Shown: positions 17,052 to 25,871 of the stretch, piece after piece
How positions within the stretch are numbered: the stretch's first letter is position 1
How the letters are laid out: each line of letters starts with the position of its first letter
Source of the DNA: Micromonospora musae
GTDB taxonomy: Bacteria; Actinomycetota; Actinomycetes; Mycobacteriales; Micromonosporaceae
Direction of reading: 5' to 3'
Assembly (NCBI RefSeq): GCF_003626635.1
Contig: NZ_RAZT01000004.1
Coordinates: 451,082 to 515,081 of the forward strand
DNA length: 64,000 bases
Translations under genes and position numbers: made by a program
The notes under the pieces: model-generated
What the model saw: the letters and a program-made list of their open reading frames with translations, nothing else
Databases searched by the model: none
What the model was told of the DNA's origin: nothing

Positions 17052-17399
17052 TCAGTTGGTCCAGCTCGCCTTGGGGGTGAAGGTCTCCGTCTGCAGCGAG
17101 ATGCTGGCCGCCGCCGCGATGTTGTCGTCCTCGGTGGAGTCCGTGATCGCCGCGAACCGCTGCATGGAGCCGCTGATGTCGCCGAGCCCGGAGCGGATCT
17201 GCACGATCCCCTGCGAGATCTCCTGGAGCCCCTGCTGGTAGCGCATGGACGCCTCGCCCAGCCAGCGGGCGCCGAGCTCCGAGGAGCTGCTGATCACCGT
17301 CCGCTCCGCCTGCTCCAGCTCGTCCACCATCCGCTGGAAGGCGTAGATGACGCCGGTTCTGGTCTCGTCGTCGGATCGCTGCTGAGTCCAACTAGCCAC
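17052..17399 (-). CDS. WXG100-family protein, EsxA-like, with W-L-G motif
   Basis: A 115-aa protein with two amphipathic helices around ARWLGEASMRYQQG, where W-L-G is the WXG signature. WXG100 proteins are small exported substrates or co-substrates of type VII systems and usually dimerise with a partner encoded next door, here at 16721-17011. The start is GTG 17399 (ASWTQQRSDDET) with GAGAGGAG upstream. It sits 142 bases behind eccB on the same strand. It is slightly longer than the usual 100 residues because of a tail rich in Ala/Ser/Thr. Confidence 0.9.
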   Translation of the reverse strand: MASWTQQRSDDETRTGVIYAFQRMVDELEQAERTVISSSSELGARWLGEASMRYQQGLQEISQGIVQIRSGLGDISGSMQRFAAITDSTEDDNIAAAASISLQTETFTPKASWTN

Positions 17400-17541
17400 G
17401 GCCCTGCTCCTCTCTCGTCTGCTGTCTCCGGGACGACTCCGTACCGAGCCGTCACCGCACTTCTGCCTTGCTCTCTCCGGTCGCCCGGCGACCGTCGGGT
17501 GATCGCGTGCCGGTCGCTCGCCGGCGCTGCTGGAAGGGCGA

Positions 17542-18948
17542 TCACCCCCCGCCCGCGGCGGATTCCAGCAGGGGTCCGGTGGGCAACATCTCCAGGAGCT
17601 GTCGGGGCACCGGGCGGGCCGAGGCCGGCGGGAAGCCGAGCTGGTTCGCGACCGTGCTCGAACCCACCGGATACTTGATCCCGGCGTCGGTGACCAGGTA
17701 GAAGCCCGACCCGGCGGCCTGGTCGGCCCGGCCCGCCAGCACCAGGCCGCCGACCCCGGGCTGCACCTCGACCGCCTCCGCGCTCGCCGAGGTGCGGGTG
17801 ACGCCGACCCCGTCGGAGAGGGTCGTCGCGGAGGGGGCCGGCAGGTCGGCGGTCACCTCGACCGCACCGCCCGACATCGAGTGGCGTATGCACCAGGTGC
17901 CCTGCTCCGGCGTCTTCGCGAGGCTCGGCGGGGTCGCCGGCAGCGCCGCCACCCAGGCCGGCTGCGGGGCGACCGGCAGCGCGACCAGGGCGGCGGGGCT
18001 CAGCTCCCGCGGCTGCACCGGCCGCCCGTCGTACACCTCAGCGGTCGCCGGGTCGGCGGCGACGATGGCGTACGCCATCGGGCTCAGCTCGGCCAGGCCG
18101 TTCTGCTGGAGCAGGTAGCGCCGCTCCGCGCCGTCCGGCGTACGGGCCGTGAAGAGCTCACCGACGACGCCGCGCCGACCGTCCACCGTCGGTCCCGGGC
18201 TGCCCCGCCCCGGCACCTCCGGCGGCGCGATCTCCGCCCCGACCGGTACGGACTCCAGCCAGCCCGCCTCCACCGGGAGCGCGTTGCGGTCGTAGCCGAG
18301 CACCCGGGCCAGCCACGGCTCGGTCAGCCGCAGCCGCCGACCCTGCCAGACCAGGAAGCTCTGGCCGCCCGAGGTGACCAGGATCGCCTGGTCCCGATCG
18401 AGGGGCCGGTCCCGGCGCGCGCCGCCGCTCGGCTGCTCGATGCGTACCGTCGTCGCCGTGAAGGTCGTGCCCGCGTCGTCCGGCATGGCCAGCGCGCAGA
18501 CCGTCCACACCTGACGGTCGACGGCGGTCGTGGTCGGCAGCGCGTCGGGCGCGCCCGCGATACCGAGCGGCTGACCGTGCGCCACGTCCCGCAACGACTT
18601 GCCGGAGACCGAGACGACCTTGGGCTCGGCGCCGAAGAGCAGCCGCGCCGACGTGTAGTTGAGGACGGGACGCAGCAGGCCCTCGTCGTAGACGTAGCGG
18701 CTGCCGGTCTCCTTCTCCACCACCAGCACGCCCGGCTGCCGCCACTTGGTGGCCCCGCCGGGAAAGAAGAATCCGAAGATCACGAAGCCGACGAAGACCA
18801 CCGCGGCCACGAGCACCCCGGAGACCGTGCCGACCACCATGCGCCGGTTCGGGTTCTCCAGGCCGTCCGGCTCGGCGGCGATCAGCGCGCCCGTCAGCCG
18901 GCCCAGCACGTACGTCTGGGCCTGCACCTGGTCACGGCGGGACTGCAC
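17542..18948 (-). CDS. eccB: T7SS core membrane protein EccB
   Basis: EccB is a bitopic subunit of the ESX membrane complex, with a short cytosolic N-terminus and a large domain outside the membrane. Here the N-terminus SRRDQVQAQTYVLGRLTGAL is the highly conserved EccB start, followed by one membrane helix (about residues 39-62, VVGTVSGVLVAAVVFVGF). The remaining 400 residues contain the EccB features PGVLVVEKETGSRYVY and LNYTSARL and the paired Cys of VCALAMPDD and TWCIRHS. The GTG start lies 3 bases after the eccD stop, so the two are translationally coupled. At 468 aa it has the usual family length. Confidence 0.95.
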   Translation of the reverse strand: MQSRRDQVQAQTYVLGRLTGALIAAEPDGLENPNRRMVVGTVSGVLVAAVVFVGFVIFGFFFPGGATKWRQPGVLVVEKETGSRYVYDEGLLRPVLNYTSARLLFGAEPKVVSVSGKSLRDVAHGQPLGIAGAPDALPTTTAVDRQVWTVCALAMPDDAGTTFTATTVRIEQPSGGARRDRPLDRDQAILVTSGGQSFLVWQGRRLRLTEPWLARVLGYDRNALPVEAGWLESVPVGAEIAPPEVPGRGSPGPTVDGRRGVVGELFTARTPDGAERRYLLQQNGLAELSPMAYAIVAADPATAEVYDGRPVQPRELSPAALVALPVAPQPAWVAALPATPPSLAKTPEQGTWCIRHSMSGGAVEVTADLPAPSATTLSDGVGVTRTSASAEAVEVQPGVGGLVLAGRADQAAGSGFYLVTDAGIKYPVGSSTVANQLGFPPASARPVPRQLLEMLPTGPLLESAAGGG

Positions 18949-18951
18949 GGC

Positions 18952-20349
18952 TCAGCCCGCCAACGCCCGGGCGGCCGCGTACGCCCCGAGCACGGCGAGC
19001 AGCACCGGCACCATGGCGACGGTCGCGGTGAGCTGGACGACGTCGCCGATCCGCGCCCAGTACGGCATGAGCCGCCGGTCGGGCAGCAACCGCCCCAGCA
19101 GGAAGAGCAACGCCCCGGCCAGCGGCAGCAGCGTCACCGGCGCGAGCAGCCGGAACAGCGACGGTGCCCCGGCCAGGCTGATCACGGTCAGCGCGGCGAC
19201 CCCCACCACCGCCGGCAGGGCGTGCGCGAGTCGGTGCCACGCGCTGGTCATCGTGCGCAGCGCCAGCAGCCGGACCAGGGCGACCAGCCCGAGCAGGGTC
19301 CAGGCGGCCCAACCACCGGAGACGGCGACGAGCAGGAGGCACCCGACGACGGCGGCCGCCGCACCGGCGTACAACCCCGTCATGTACCGGTCGGCCACGG
19401 CCGTGCGCTCCAACAGCTTCTCGCTCGGCTCCGGGTCGATGTCCTCCTGGAGGTGCTCCGGCTCCGTGGGCAGCGGCGCCAGGCGGATGCGGGCGAGGCG
19501 GAAGGCGACCAGCGGGATGCGTACCGTCGCCACCGTGGCGGCCACCGCGACCACCGCGGCCGACTGGCCCGCGTCGAGCCCGACGAACGCGGTCAGCGCC
19601 GAGCCGACGGCGGCGAAGAGCGCGCAGCTGACGACGGCGGCGAAGAGCGGCCCGGCCCAGCCGACCAGGACCGCCGCCAACGCCGCCACCACCAGCGCGG
19701 AGACCGAGGCGGTGAAGACCTGCGGGCCGGCCACGACCAGCGGGGAGCTGTCCCGGGTCAGATCCGGGGCGACCATCCCGGCCAGCGCGGCGAAGCCGAT
19801 CGCGGTCACCGCCGACGCGAGTCCGAACGGCCGGTCCGCGCCGGCCCGGGTGAGCCCGAACGCGCCGGCCAGCGCGAGCACCGCGACGGCGGCGGCGCAG
19901 AGCGCCCGGGCCAACGGCGGACCGGGCATGGCCAGCGTGACGGCGCCGAGGCCGGCGACGAGGACGAACGCGCCGAGCGCGGTCCACCGGATCATCTCGG
20001 GGCGCCACAGCCCCGACCGGGTACGCACGCCGGTGGCGAGGCCGTCGGCCAGGTCGTCGAAGTCGACCGGAGGCAACTGGTCGGCGCGGGGACGCAGGAA
20101 GACCGTCTCCCCGTCCTGCAGACCGAGCAGCGCGACTGTGCTCTCCTCGTCCAGGGGCGGGCCGCCCAGCCGTTGCAGCACCCAGCCGCGGTGCGCCAGG
20201 CCGGCGTCGGCCAGGTTGTCACCGAGGTGATGAAGCAGTGCCGGAAGAAGGTCCGCGACCAGCACGTTCGCCGGTACGGCCACCTCGATCTGCCGCCCAG
20301 GACCGGACACCACGAGGCGGCACATCTCCGCGGGGGCGGTGACGCTCAT
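18952..20349 (-). CDS. eccD: T7SS core membrane channel subunit EccD
   Basis: EccD is the polytopic subunit that forms most of the membrane vestibule of ESX systems. Residues 8-95 form the ubiquitin-like cytosolic domain (CRLVVSGPGRQIEVAVP ... QDGETVFLRPRADQLPPVDF), followed by about eleven hydrophobic helices to residue 465. I place the start at ATG 20349 (MSVTAPAEMCRLVV); the frame extends further upstream, but that sequence is low-quality Arg/Pro-rich. No ribosome binding site precedes the ATG. A promoter-like element ends only 8 bases upstream, so the mRNA is probably leaderless. It leads the eccD-eccB-esx gene set. Confidence 0.95.
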   Translation of the reverse strand: MSVTAPAEMCRLVVSGPGRQIEVAVPANVLVADLLPALLHHLGDNLADAGLAHRGWVLQRLGGPPLDEESTVALLGLQDGETVFLRPRADQLPPVDFDDLADGLATGVRTRSGLWRPEMIRWTALGAFVLVAGLGAVTLAMPGPPLARALCAAAVAVLALAGAFGLTRAGADRPFGLASAVTAIGFAALAGMVAPDLTRDSSPLVVAGPQVFTASVSALVVAALAAVLVGWAGPLFAAVVSCALFAAVGSALTAFVGLDAGQSAAVVAVAATVATVRIPLVAFRLARIRLAPLPTEPEHLQEDIDPEPSEKLLERTAVADRYMTGLYAGAAAAVVGCLLLVAVSGGWAAWTLLGLVALVRLLALRTMTSAWHRLAHALPAVVGVAALTVISLAGAPSLFRLLAPVTLLPLAGALLFLLGRLLPDRRLMPYWARIGDVVQLTATVAMVPVLLAVLGAYAAARALAG

Positions 20350-20357
20350 GCCCACAC

Positions 20358-20382
20358 GACGGTCCGCGAACCCCGCCGGTTC
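20358..20382 (-). promoter_or_regulatory. ECF-type promoter of eccD, site 1 of 4
   Basis: On the minus strand TTTGAACCG (GAAC at 20382-20379) is followed after exactly 17 bases by CGTCGT (CGTC at 20361-20358). The same pair with the same spacing occurs at 27706-27730, 40507-40531 and 41773-41797. GAAC/CGTC-type boxes are typical of ECF sigma factors. The start codon of eccD is 8 bases after CGTC, so transcription probably begins at or next to the ATG. Confidence 0.7.
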
Positions 20383-20522
20383 AAACTTTCCCCGCGAACT
20401 GGTTGCCGAAGCCGTTGACCCGAACCGGCTCCGGCTCCGTCGTAGAGGTGTCGGGCGGCGACGCACGCGGCCCGACGTGAGCGCAGGAGGCGGGCGACGC
20501 CCGTGACGTGGAAGGCTGCCCC

Positions 20523-23500
20523 TTGAGTACGGTGCTGTTCCGACGCCCCGCACGCCGCAACGGCCCGGAGATGCCGTCCGGTGAGATCAGTCTCCAGGAG
20601 CCACCGGCCCTGCCCGAGCCGCAACGCAACGGGCTGCGGCAGGCGTTCCTGATGCTGCCGATGGCGCTGATGTCCGGTGTCATGGTGCTGCTGTTCATCA
20701 GCCGCAGCGGCGGCGCGTTCACCTGGATCATCCTGGCGCTGATGGCCGTCGCGCTCGGTGGTCTGGTGGTGGGTCAGATCGCCGTCGGCGGCATGGAACG
20801 CAAGTCCCGGCTCGGCGGTGACCGCCGCGACTACCTGCGCTACCTGGCGCAGAACCGCAAACGGGTACGGCAGCACGTGCTGCGGCAGCGGGAGGCGAGC
20901 GACTGGCAGCACCCGGAGCCGAACGCCCTCTGGTCGTTGACGATGACGTCCCGGCGCTGGGAGCGACGCCCCACCCACCCGGACTTCCTCGAAATCCGGG
21001 TGGGCACCGGCGAGCAGCGCCTGACGGTGCGGATCACGCCGTTGCAGACCAAGCCCATCGAGGACCTGGAGCCGCTGGCGGCCAAGTCGCTGCGGCGGTT
21101 CATCCGCGCCTACACCACCCTCGAGGACCAGCCGATCGCGTTGTTCCTGCGCGGTTTCGGGCAGATCCGGATGTCGGGGGAGAAGGAGCAGACCCGGGCC
21201 GTCGTCCGGGCGCTGCTGGTGCAGCTGGTCAGTTTCCACGCCCCCGAGGAGGTCCGGCTCGCGCTCTGCGTCGCCGACGACACGGTCGCCGAGTGGGAGT
21301 GGACGAAGTGGCTGCCGCACCTGCAGCACCCGACCGAGCAGGACGCCGCCGGCGCGGTGCGGCTGGTCGGCAGCACGGTGGAGGAGGTGGAGCTGCGGCT
21401 CGGCGAGACCTTCACGGCCCGGCCACGGTACGAGTCGGGCGCGGCGCCGAGCCGGGAGGAGCCGTACGTCGTCGTGGTCCGCGATGGCGGGCGACTGGGC
21501 AACGGCAGCCGGATGGCGACCGCCGGCTACCGCAACGCCGTCCTCATCGACCTCGACGACGCCACCCCGGCCGCCGGCAAGGGGGCGCTCTGCCTGGAGG
21601 TCGAGGGCGACGACCTGCTGATGGTCCGGCAGGACCGGGTCGGCAGCGAGGTGCGTACCCGGCTCGCCACCCCCGACCGGCTCGGCGTCGCCCAGGCCGC
21701 CGTGGTGGCCCGGACGCTGTCGCCGTACCGTCTCGGGGTGGTCACCGAGACCCCGGCGGACACGTTGAAGACCGACTTCGACCTCGGCGCGATGCTGCAG
21801 ATCCCCGACCTGCGGCAGCTGGACCTCAGCCGGCTCTGGGCGCCTCGTACGGTGGGGGAGCGGCTGCGGGTGCCGATCGGCATCGACGCCACCGGCCAAC
21901 CGGTCTCGCTCGACCTCAAGGAGTCCGCGCTCGGCGGCATGGGGCCGCACGGCATGCTCATCGGCGCCACCGGCTCCGGCAAGAGCGAGCTGCTGCGCAC
22001 CCTGGTGCTCGCGCTGGCCAGCACGCACTCCTCGGAGACGCTGAACTTCGTCCTCGTCGACTTCAAGGGCGGCGCCACGTTCCTCGGTCTCGACCGGCTG
22101 CCGCACACCTCCGCGGTGATCACGAACCTGGCCGACGAGGCGGCGCTGGTCGGCCGGATGCAGGACGCGCTGCACGGCGAGATGGTGCGCCGGCAGGAGC
22201 TGCTGCGTCAGGCCGGCGGGTTCAGCTCGGTGCTGGAGTACGAACGGGCCCGTACCCAGGGCGCCCCGCTGGACCCGCTGCCCACCCTCTTCGTGGTGGT
22301 CGACGAGTTCAGCGAGCTGCTCGCCACCCACCGCGACTTCATCGACCTGTTCGTGATGATCGGGCGGCTCGGCCGGTCGCTCGCCGTGCACCTGCTGCTG
22401 GCCAGCCAGCGCGTCGACGACGGGCGGATCGCCCAGCTGGAGTCCCACCTGTCGTACCGGATCGGGTTGCGGACCTTCTCCGCGATGGAGTCGCGCTCGG
22501 TCATCGGGGTTCCCGACGCGTACGAGCTGCCGCCGGCCCCCGGCAACGGGTATCTGCGGACCGACGTGTCGACCCTGATCCGGTTCAAGGCGGGTTACGT
22601 GTCGGGCCCGTACCGGACCACGAGTGCCCGGGTGCGGCAGGAGATCGTGCAGCAGCAGGTGGTGCCCTACTCGCTGGAGCACGTGCCGTTCCGCGAGCCG
22701 GAGCCGGCGCAGGTCGAGGAGGCGGTCGAGGAGCCGGCCGACGGCGACCAGGCCACCGCCGAGCGCAGCGTGCTGAGCGTCGTGGTGGAGCAGCTCATCG
22801 ACCAGGGGCCGCCGGCGCACCAGGTGTGGCTGCCGCCGCTGGACGCCTCGCCGACGCTGGACCAGCTGCTGCCCACTCTCGCGCCCGACCCCGATCGCGG
22901 GCTCACCGCCGTCGACTGGCCGGGCAACGGAATGCTCGTCGCGCCGGTGGGCTTCGTCGACCGGCCGTTCGAACAGGTACGGGACCTGCTCCTCGTCGAC
23001 CTCTCCGGCGTCGGCGGGCACGTCGGCATCGCCGGCGGACCGCGCAGCGGCAAGAGCACCCTGCTGCGTACGCTGATCAGCAGCGTCGCCCTGACCCACA
23101 GCCCACGCGAGGTGCAGTTCTACTGCCTCGACTTCGGCGGCGGCGGGCTCGGCGCGCTGGCCGAGCTGCCGCACGTCGGCAGCGTCGCGGGGCGTCTCGA
23201 CACCGACCGGGTGAGCCGCACCGTCGCCGAGGTGACCGGCCTCATCGTGGATCGGGAGCGCCGCTTCGCCGAGCTCGGGGTGGACGGCATGGGGACCTAC
23301 CGGAAGCTCCGCGCGGAGGGCCAGGTCACCGACGACCCGCACGGCGACGTCTTCCTCATCGTCGACGGATGGTTCACGCTGCGCCAGGAGTTCGAGACGC
23401 TGGAGAGCGCCGTGCGGCAGATCGCCGCCCAGGGCCTCAACTTCGGCGTCCACCTGGTGCTGACCGCGTCGCGCTGGTCGGAGGTGCATCACGCGATGCG

Positions 23501-24500
23501 CGACCAGATCGGCACCCGGCTCGAACTGCGTCTCGGTGACCCGGTCGACTCCACCATCGACCTGCGCCTGGCGGCCACCGTGCCGAAGCTGCCCGGTCGT
23601 GGCCTCACGCCCGAGAAGCTGCACTTCCTCGGCGCGCTGCCCCGTATCGACGGGTTCGCGGACGCGTCCACCGTGACCGAGGCGGTTCGGGGCCTGACCG
23701 CCATGGTGGGGGACTTCTGGGACGGCCCGGCGGCCCCGCCGGTGCGTACGCTGCCCGCGCTGCTCCCCGCCGACACGCTGCCGGTGCCCAACGGTGACGT
23801 GCGCGTCGCGATCGGTCTGGACGAGGCCGGGATGCAGCCGGTCTGGCACGACTTCGGCGACGTGCCGCACCTGACGGTGCTCGGCGACACCGAGAGCGGC
23901 AAGACGAACATGCTGCGCCACCTCGCCCGGTCGGTGATGGCCCGGTACACGCCCGACGAGGCCCGCATCATGATCGTCGACTATCGCCGGCAGCTCTTCG
24001 ACTCGGTGCCGCAGGAGTACCGGCTGGGCTACTCCGTCTCCACCGACTCCACCCGGGAGACGGTGGCGGACGCCGTGGCCGGGCTGGGACCGCGCATGCC
24101 GGGCGCCGACGTCACCCCGGAGCAGCTGCGCCGCCGGGACTGGTGGACCGGACCGCAGCTCTTCGTCCTGGTCGACGACTACGACCTGCTGGCCGGGCAC
24201 GACAGCCCGCTGACGCCGCTGCTGCCGTACCTGGCGCAGGGCGCGGACATCGGATTCCACCTGGTGCTGACGCGGGGTGCGGCCAACGTGCTGCGGATGT
24301 CGATGGATCCGCTGATGCGCCGGATGCAGGAGACCAACAGCCCGGACGTGGCGCTCTCCTGCCCGCCCACCGAGGGTCCGCTGCTCGGCAACACCAAACC
24401 GCGTCACCTGCCGCCGGGGCGGGCGCTGCTCTGCACCCGGCGCGGGGCGCGGTTGATCCAGACGGCGTGGAGCCCGACGGAGGTGGAGCAGCCCGCCTGA
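20523..24500 (+). CDS. eccC: T7SS motor ATPase EccC (fused three-ATPase form)
   Basis: This is the FtsK/SpoIIIE-type motor that recognises and drives export of ESX substrates. I chose TTG 20523 because GGAAGG lies 7 bases upstream and the product then begins STVLFRRPARR, as EccC proteins do; an in-frame GTG at 20508 is an alternative. Two membrane helices lie at about residues 43-90. Three ATPase domains follow, with Walker A motifs at 481-488 (GATGSGKS), 839-845 (GPRSGKS) and 1121-1128 (GDTESGKT), and Walker B-like strands LFVVVDEFSELL, VFLIVDGW and LFVLVDDYDLL. At 1,325 aa it has the full length of one-piece EccC. It is divergent from eccD across 173 bases and has no GAAC-N17-CGTC promoter of its own. 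Confidence 0.95.
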   Translation: MSTVLFRRPARRNGPEMPSGEISLQEPPALPEPQRNGLRQAFLMLPMALMSGVMVLLFISRSGGAFTWIILALMAVALGGLVVGQIAVGGMERKSRLGGDRRDYLRYLAQNRKRVRQHVLRQREASDWQHPEPNALWSLTMTSRRWERRPTHPDFLEIRVGTGEQRLTVRITPLQTKPIEDLEPLAAKSLRRFIRAYTTLEDQPIALFLRGFGQIRMSGEKEQTRAVVRALLVQLVSFHAPEEVRLALCVADDTVAEWEWTKWLPHLQHPTEQDAAGAVRLVGSTVEEVELRLGETFTARPRYESGAAPSREEPYVVVVRDGGRLGNGSRMATAGYRNAVLIDLDDATPAAGKGALCLEVEGDDLLMVRQDRVGSEVRTRLATPDRLGVAQAAVVARTLSPYRLGVVTETPADTLKTDFDLGAMLQIPDLRQLDLSRLWAPRTVGERLRVPIGIDATGQPVSLDLKESALGGMGPHGMLIGATGSGKSELLRTLVLALASTHSSETLNFVLVDFKGGATFLGLDRLPHTSAVITNLADEAALVGRMQDALHGEMVRRQELLRQAGGFSSVLEYERARTQGAPLDPLPTLFVVVDEFSELLATHRDFIDLFVMIGRLGRSLAVHLLLASQRVDDGRIAQLESHLSYRIGLRTFSAMESRSVIGVPDAYELPPAPGNGYLRTDVSTLIRFKAGYVSGPYRTTSARVRQEIVQQQVVPYSLEHVPFREPEPAQVEEAVEEPADGDQATAERSVLSVVVEQLIDQGPPAHQVWLPPLDASPTLDQLLPTLAPDPDRGLTAVDWPGNGMLVAPVGFVDRPFEQVRDLLLVDLSGVGGHVGIAGGPRSGKSTLLRTLISSVALTHSPREVQFYCLDFGGGGLGALAELPHVGSVAGRLDTDRVSRTVAEVTGLIVDRERRFAELGVDGMGTYRKLRAEGQVTDDPHGDVFLIVDGWFTLRQEFETLESAVRQIAAQGLNFGVHLVLTASRWSEVHHAMRDQIGTRLELRLGDPVDSTIDLRLAATVPKLPGRGLTPEKLHFLGALPRIDGFADASTVTEAVRGLTAMVGDFWDGPAAPPVRTLPALLPADTLPVPNGDVRVAIGLDEAGMQPVWHDFGDVPHLTVLGDTESGKTNMLRHLARSVMARYTPDEARIMIVDYRRQLFDSVPQEYRLGYSVSTDSTRETVADAVAGLGPRMPGADVTPEQLRRRDWWTGPQLFVLVDDYDLLAGHDSPLTPLLPYLAQGADIGFHLVLTRGAANVLRMSMDPLMRRMQETNSPDVALSCPPTEGPLLGNTKPRHLPPGRALLCTRRGARLIQTAWSPTEVEQPA

Positions 24501-24521
24501 GGACGTCGCGGGTGGACGGGG

Positions 24522-24537
24522 CCGGCGCCGGCGCCGG
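24522..24537. terminator. GC palindrome between eccC and the mycosin gene
   Basis: CCGGCGCCGGCGCCGG is a perfect 16-base palindrome lying 22 bases after the eccC stop and about 110 bases from the convergent stop of the mycosin-like gene. It could serve as a bidirectional terminator, but GC repeats of this kind also occur by chance in such DNA. Confidence 0.35.
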
Positions 24538-24647
24538 GGCCGCTCGACAGTGTCGGCTCGGCGCCGCCCCCGCCGGGGTGGTGCCGCGTCGCCCCGGCTG
24601 CGGGTGTCACCGCCGCGCCGCGTGCTCCCCGGGTGTCCGGGACCGGT

Positions 24648-25871
24648 TCACGGGCGCCAGCGGCGGCGGCGGCCCCACTTGACGGTCATCGCCGAGAGGT
24701 ACGCGAGCCCGGCCAGGCCGACCATGCCGGCCGCCACGGAGCCGGCGATCAGCGTCGTCGGCTCGCCCGGATCGGCCGTCGGCAGCGGCCGCAGGACCTG
24801 GGGCTGGGACGGCACCGGCGTTCGGCCCAGCTCCAGCGCGGCGACCGCGTGGTACAGGTCGAGGGTGCCGTACCCGACGCTCGGCGCGGGCCACGAGCCG
24901 AGCGGGTGTTCGGCGGTCAGCTCCAGCCGGCGCCGGACGTCGGCCTGGGAGAGCTTCGGGTAGTGGGCACGGATCAGCGCGGCGGCCCCGGCCACGTAGG
25001 CGGCGGCCACCGCCGGGCCGGCGACGGCGTAGTGCCCGTCACCGCGCGGTGCGACGCTGACCGCGTCGGAGGCGGGCGCCAGCAGGTCGACGCCGGCCTC
25101 CGCCGGGGACTTCTCGGTCGGTACGCCCTTGGCGTCGATCCCGCCGACGGCGAGGACGTCGGGGTGCGCCGCCGGATACCAGGGGGCGGGCTTCTGGGTG
25201 GTGCCGGCCGGTCTCGTGTCGTCGGAGACGGAGGCGACGAGCACGACGTCCCGGGTGACCGCCTCGCGGATGGCGGCGCGGAGCTCCGCGTCGGGAGCAG
25301 AGGTTCCGACTCCGAGCAGGACGACGTCGGCCTTCGCGGCGGTCGCCGCCCGGATCCCGGCGGCGATCGCCCCCGGGGCCACCTTCCCCTTTCCGTCGAC
25401 GATGCGGATCGGCAGGATCGTCGCCTCGGGCGCCACCCCGACGAACGCGCTCCCGGTGACGGGCCGGGCCGCCACGATGCCCGCGAGCGCGGTGCCCCGG
25501 CCGTAGCAGTCCCGGTCGGCGGCGCCGGAGCCCACCACGTCGGTGCCGCGCCGTACCGCGCCGCGCAGGGCGGTGGCGCCGGCGCTCACCCCGGTGTCGA
25601 TCACCGCAACCACGACGCCCCTGCCCCGCGTCAGTGGCCACACCGCGGACGGGAGCATCCGGCGTAGAGCCCACGGCGCGGTGTCGGCGACCGTCGGTGA
25701 CTCGCCCACGCAACCCCCGGTGACCTGCGGCAACGCGGGCGGTTCCGCGGCCGTGGTGGTGCGCTCCGCGGCGGCCGTACCCGCCTGCGCGGGCACCGCC
25801 GGCACCGCGCCGACGACTCCGGTGATCAGCAGCGCCGCGGCCACCGCGCGGGCTCGGACCGGCGAGGTCAC
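24648..25871 (-). CDS. Catalytically dead mycosin (MycP-like pseudoprotease) 1
   Basis: It has the fold and topology of a mycosin, the S8 serine protease of ESX systems: signal peptide (about 1-30), subtilase domain, Pro-rich linker and a C-terminal membrane helix (about 370-392) with a basic tail. Asp92 of the triad is present (VVVAVIDTGV). The His motif, normally GHGT, reads DCYGRGTALAG with Arg125 in place of His, and the Ser motif, normally GTSxAAP, reads GPAVAAAYVAG with Ala287 in place of Ser. The oxyanion Asn region (LVASVSDD) has also changed. Protease activity should be lost, while the known structural role of mycosins in stabilising the membrane complex could remain. The GTG start overlaps the stop of the upstream paralogue (GTGA). 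Confidence 0.85.
   Translation of the reverse strand: MTSPVRARAVAAALLITGVVGAVPAVPAQAGTAAAERTTTAAEPPALPQVTGGCVGESPTVADTAPWALRRMLPSAVWPLTRGRGVVVAVIDTGVSAGATALRGAVRRGTDVVGSGAADRDCYGRGTALAGIVAARPVTGSAFVGVAPEATILPIRIVDGKGKVAPGAIAAGIRAATAAKADVVLLGVGTSAPDAELRAAIREAVTRDVVLVASVSDDTRPAGTTQKPAPWYPAAHPDVLAVGGIDAKGVPTEKSPAEAGVDLLAPASDAVSVAPRGDGHYAVAGPAVAAAYVAGAAALIRAHYPKLSQADVRRRLELTAEHPLGSWPAPSVGYGTLDLYHAVAALELGRTPVPSQPQVLRPLPTADPGEPTTLIAGSVAAGMVGLAGLAYLSAMTVKWGRRRRWRP

Noticed and set aside
20422..20441. A fifth GAACCG/CGTCGT pair upstream of eccC
   Set aside because: GAAC (20422-20425) and CGTC (20438-20441) are only 12 bases apart, against 17 in the four other sites, too short for the same sigma factor.
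20346..24407. 1,353-codon minus-strand frame opposite eccC
   Set aside because: The plus strand encodes EccC with three Walker A motifs; the antisense product is His/Gln/Arg-rich low-quality sequence.
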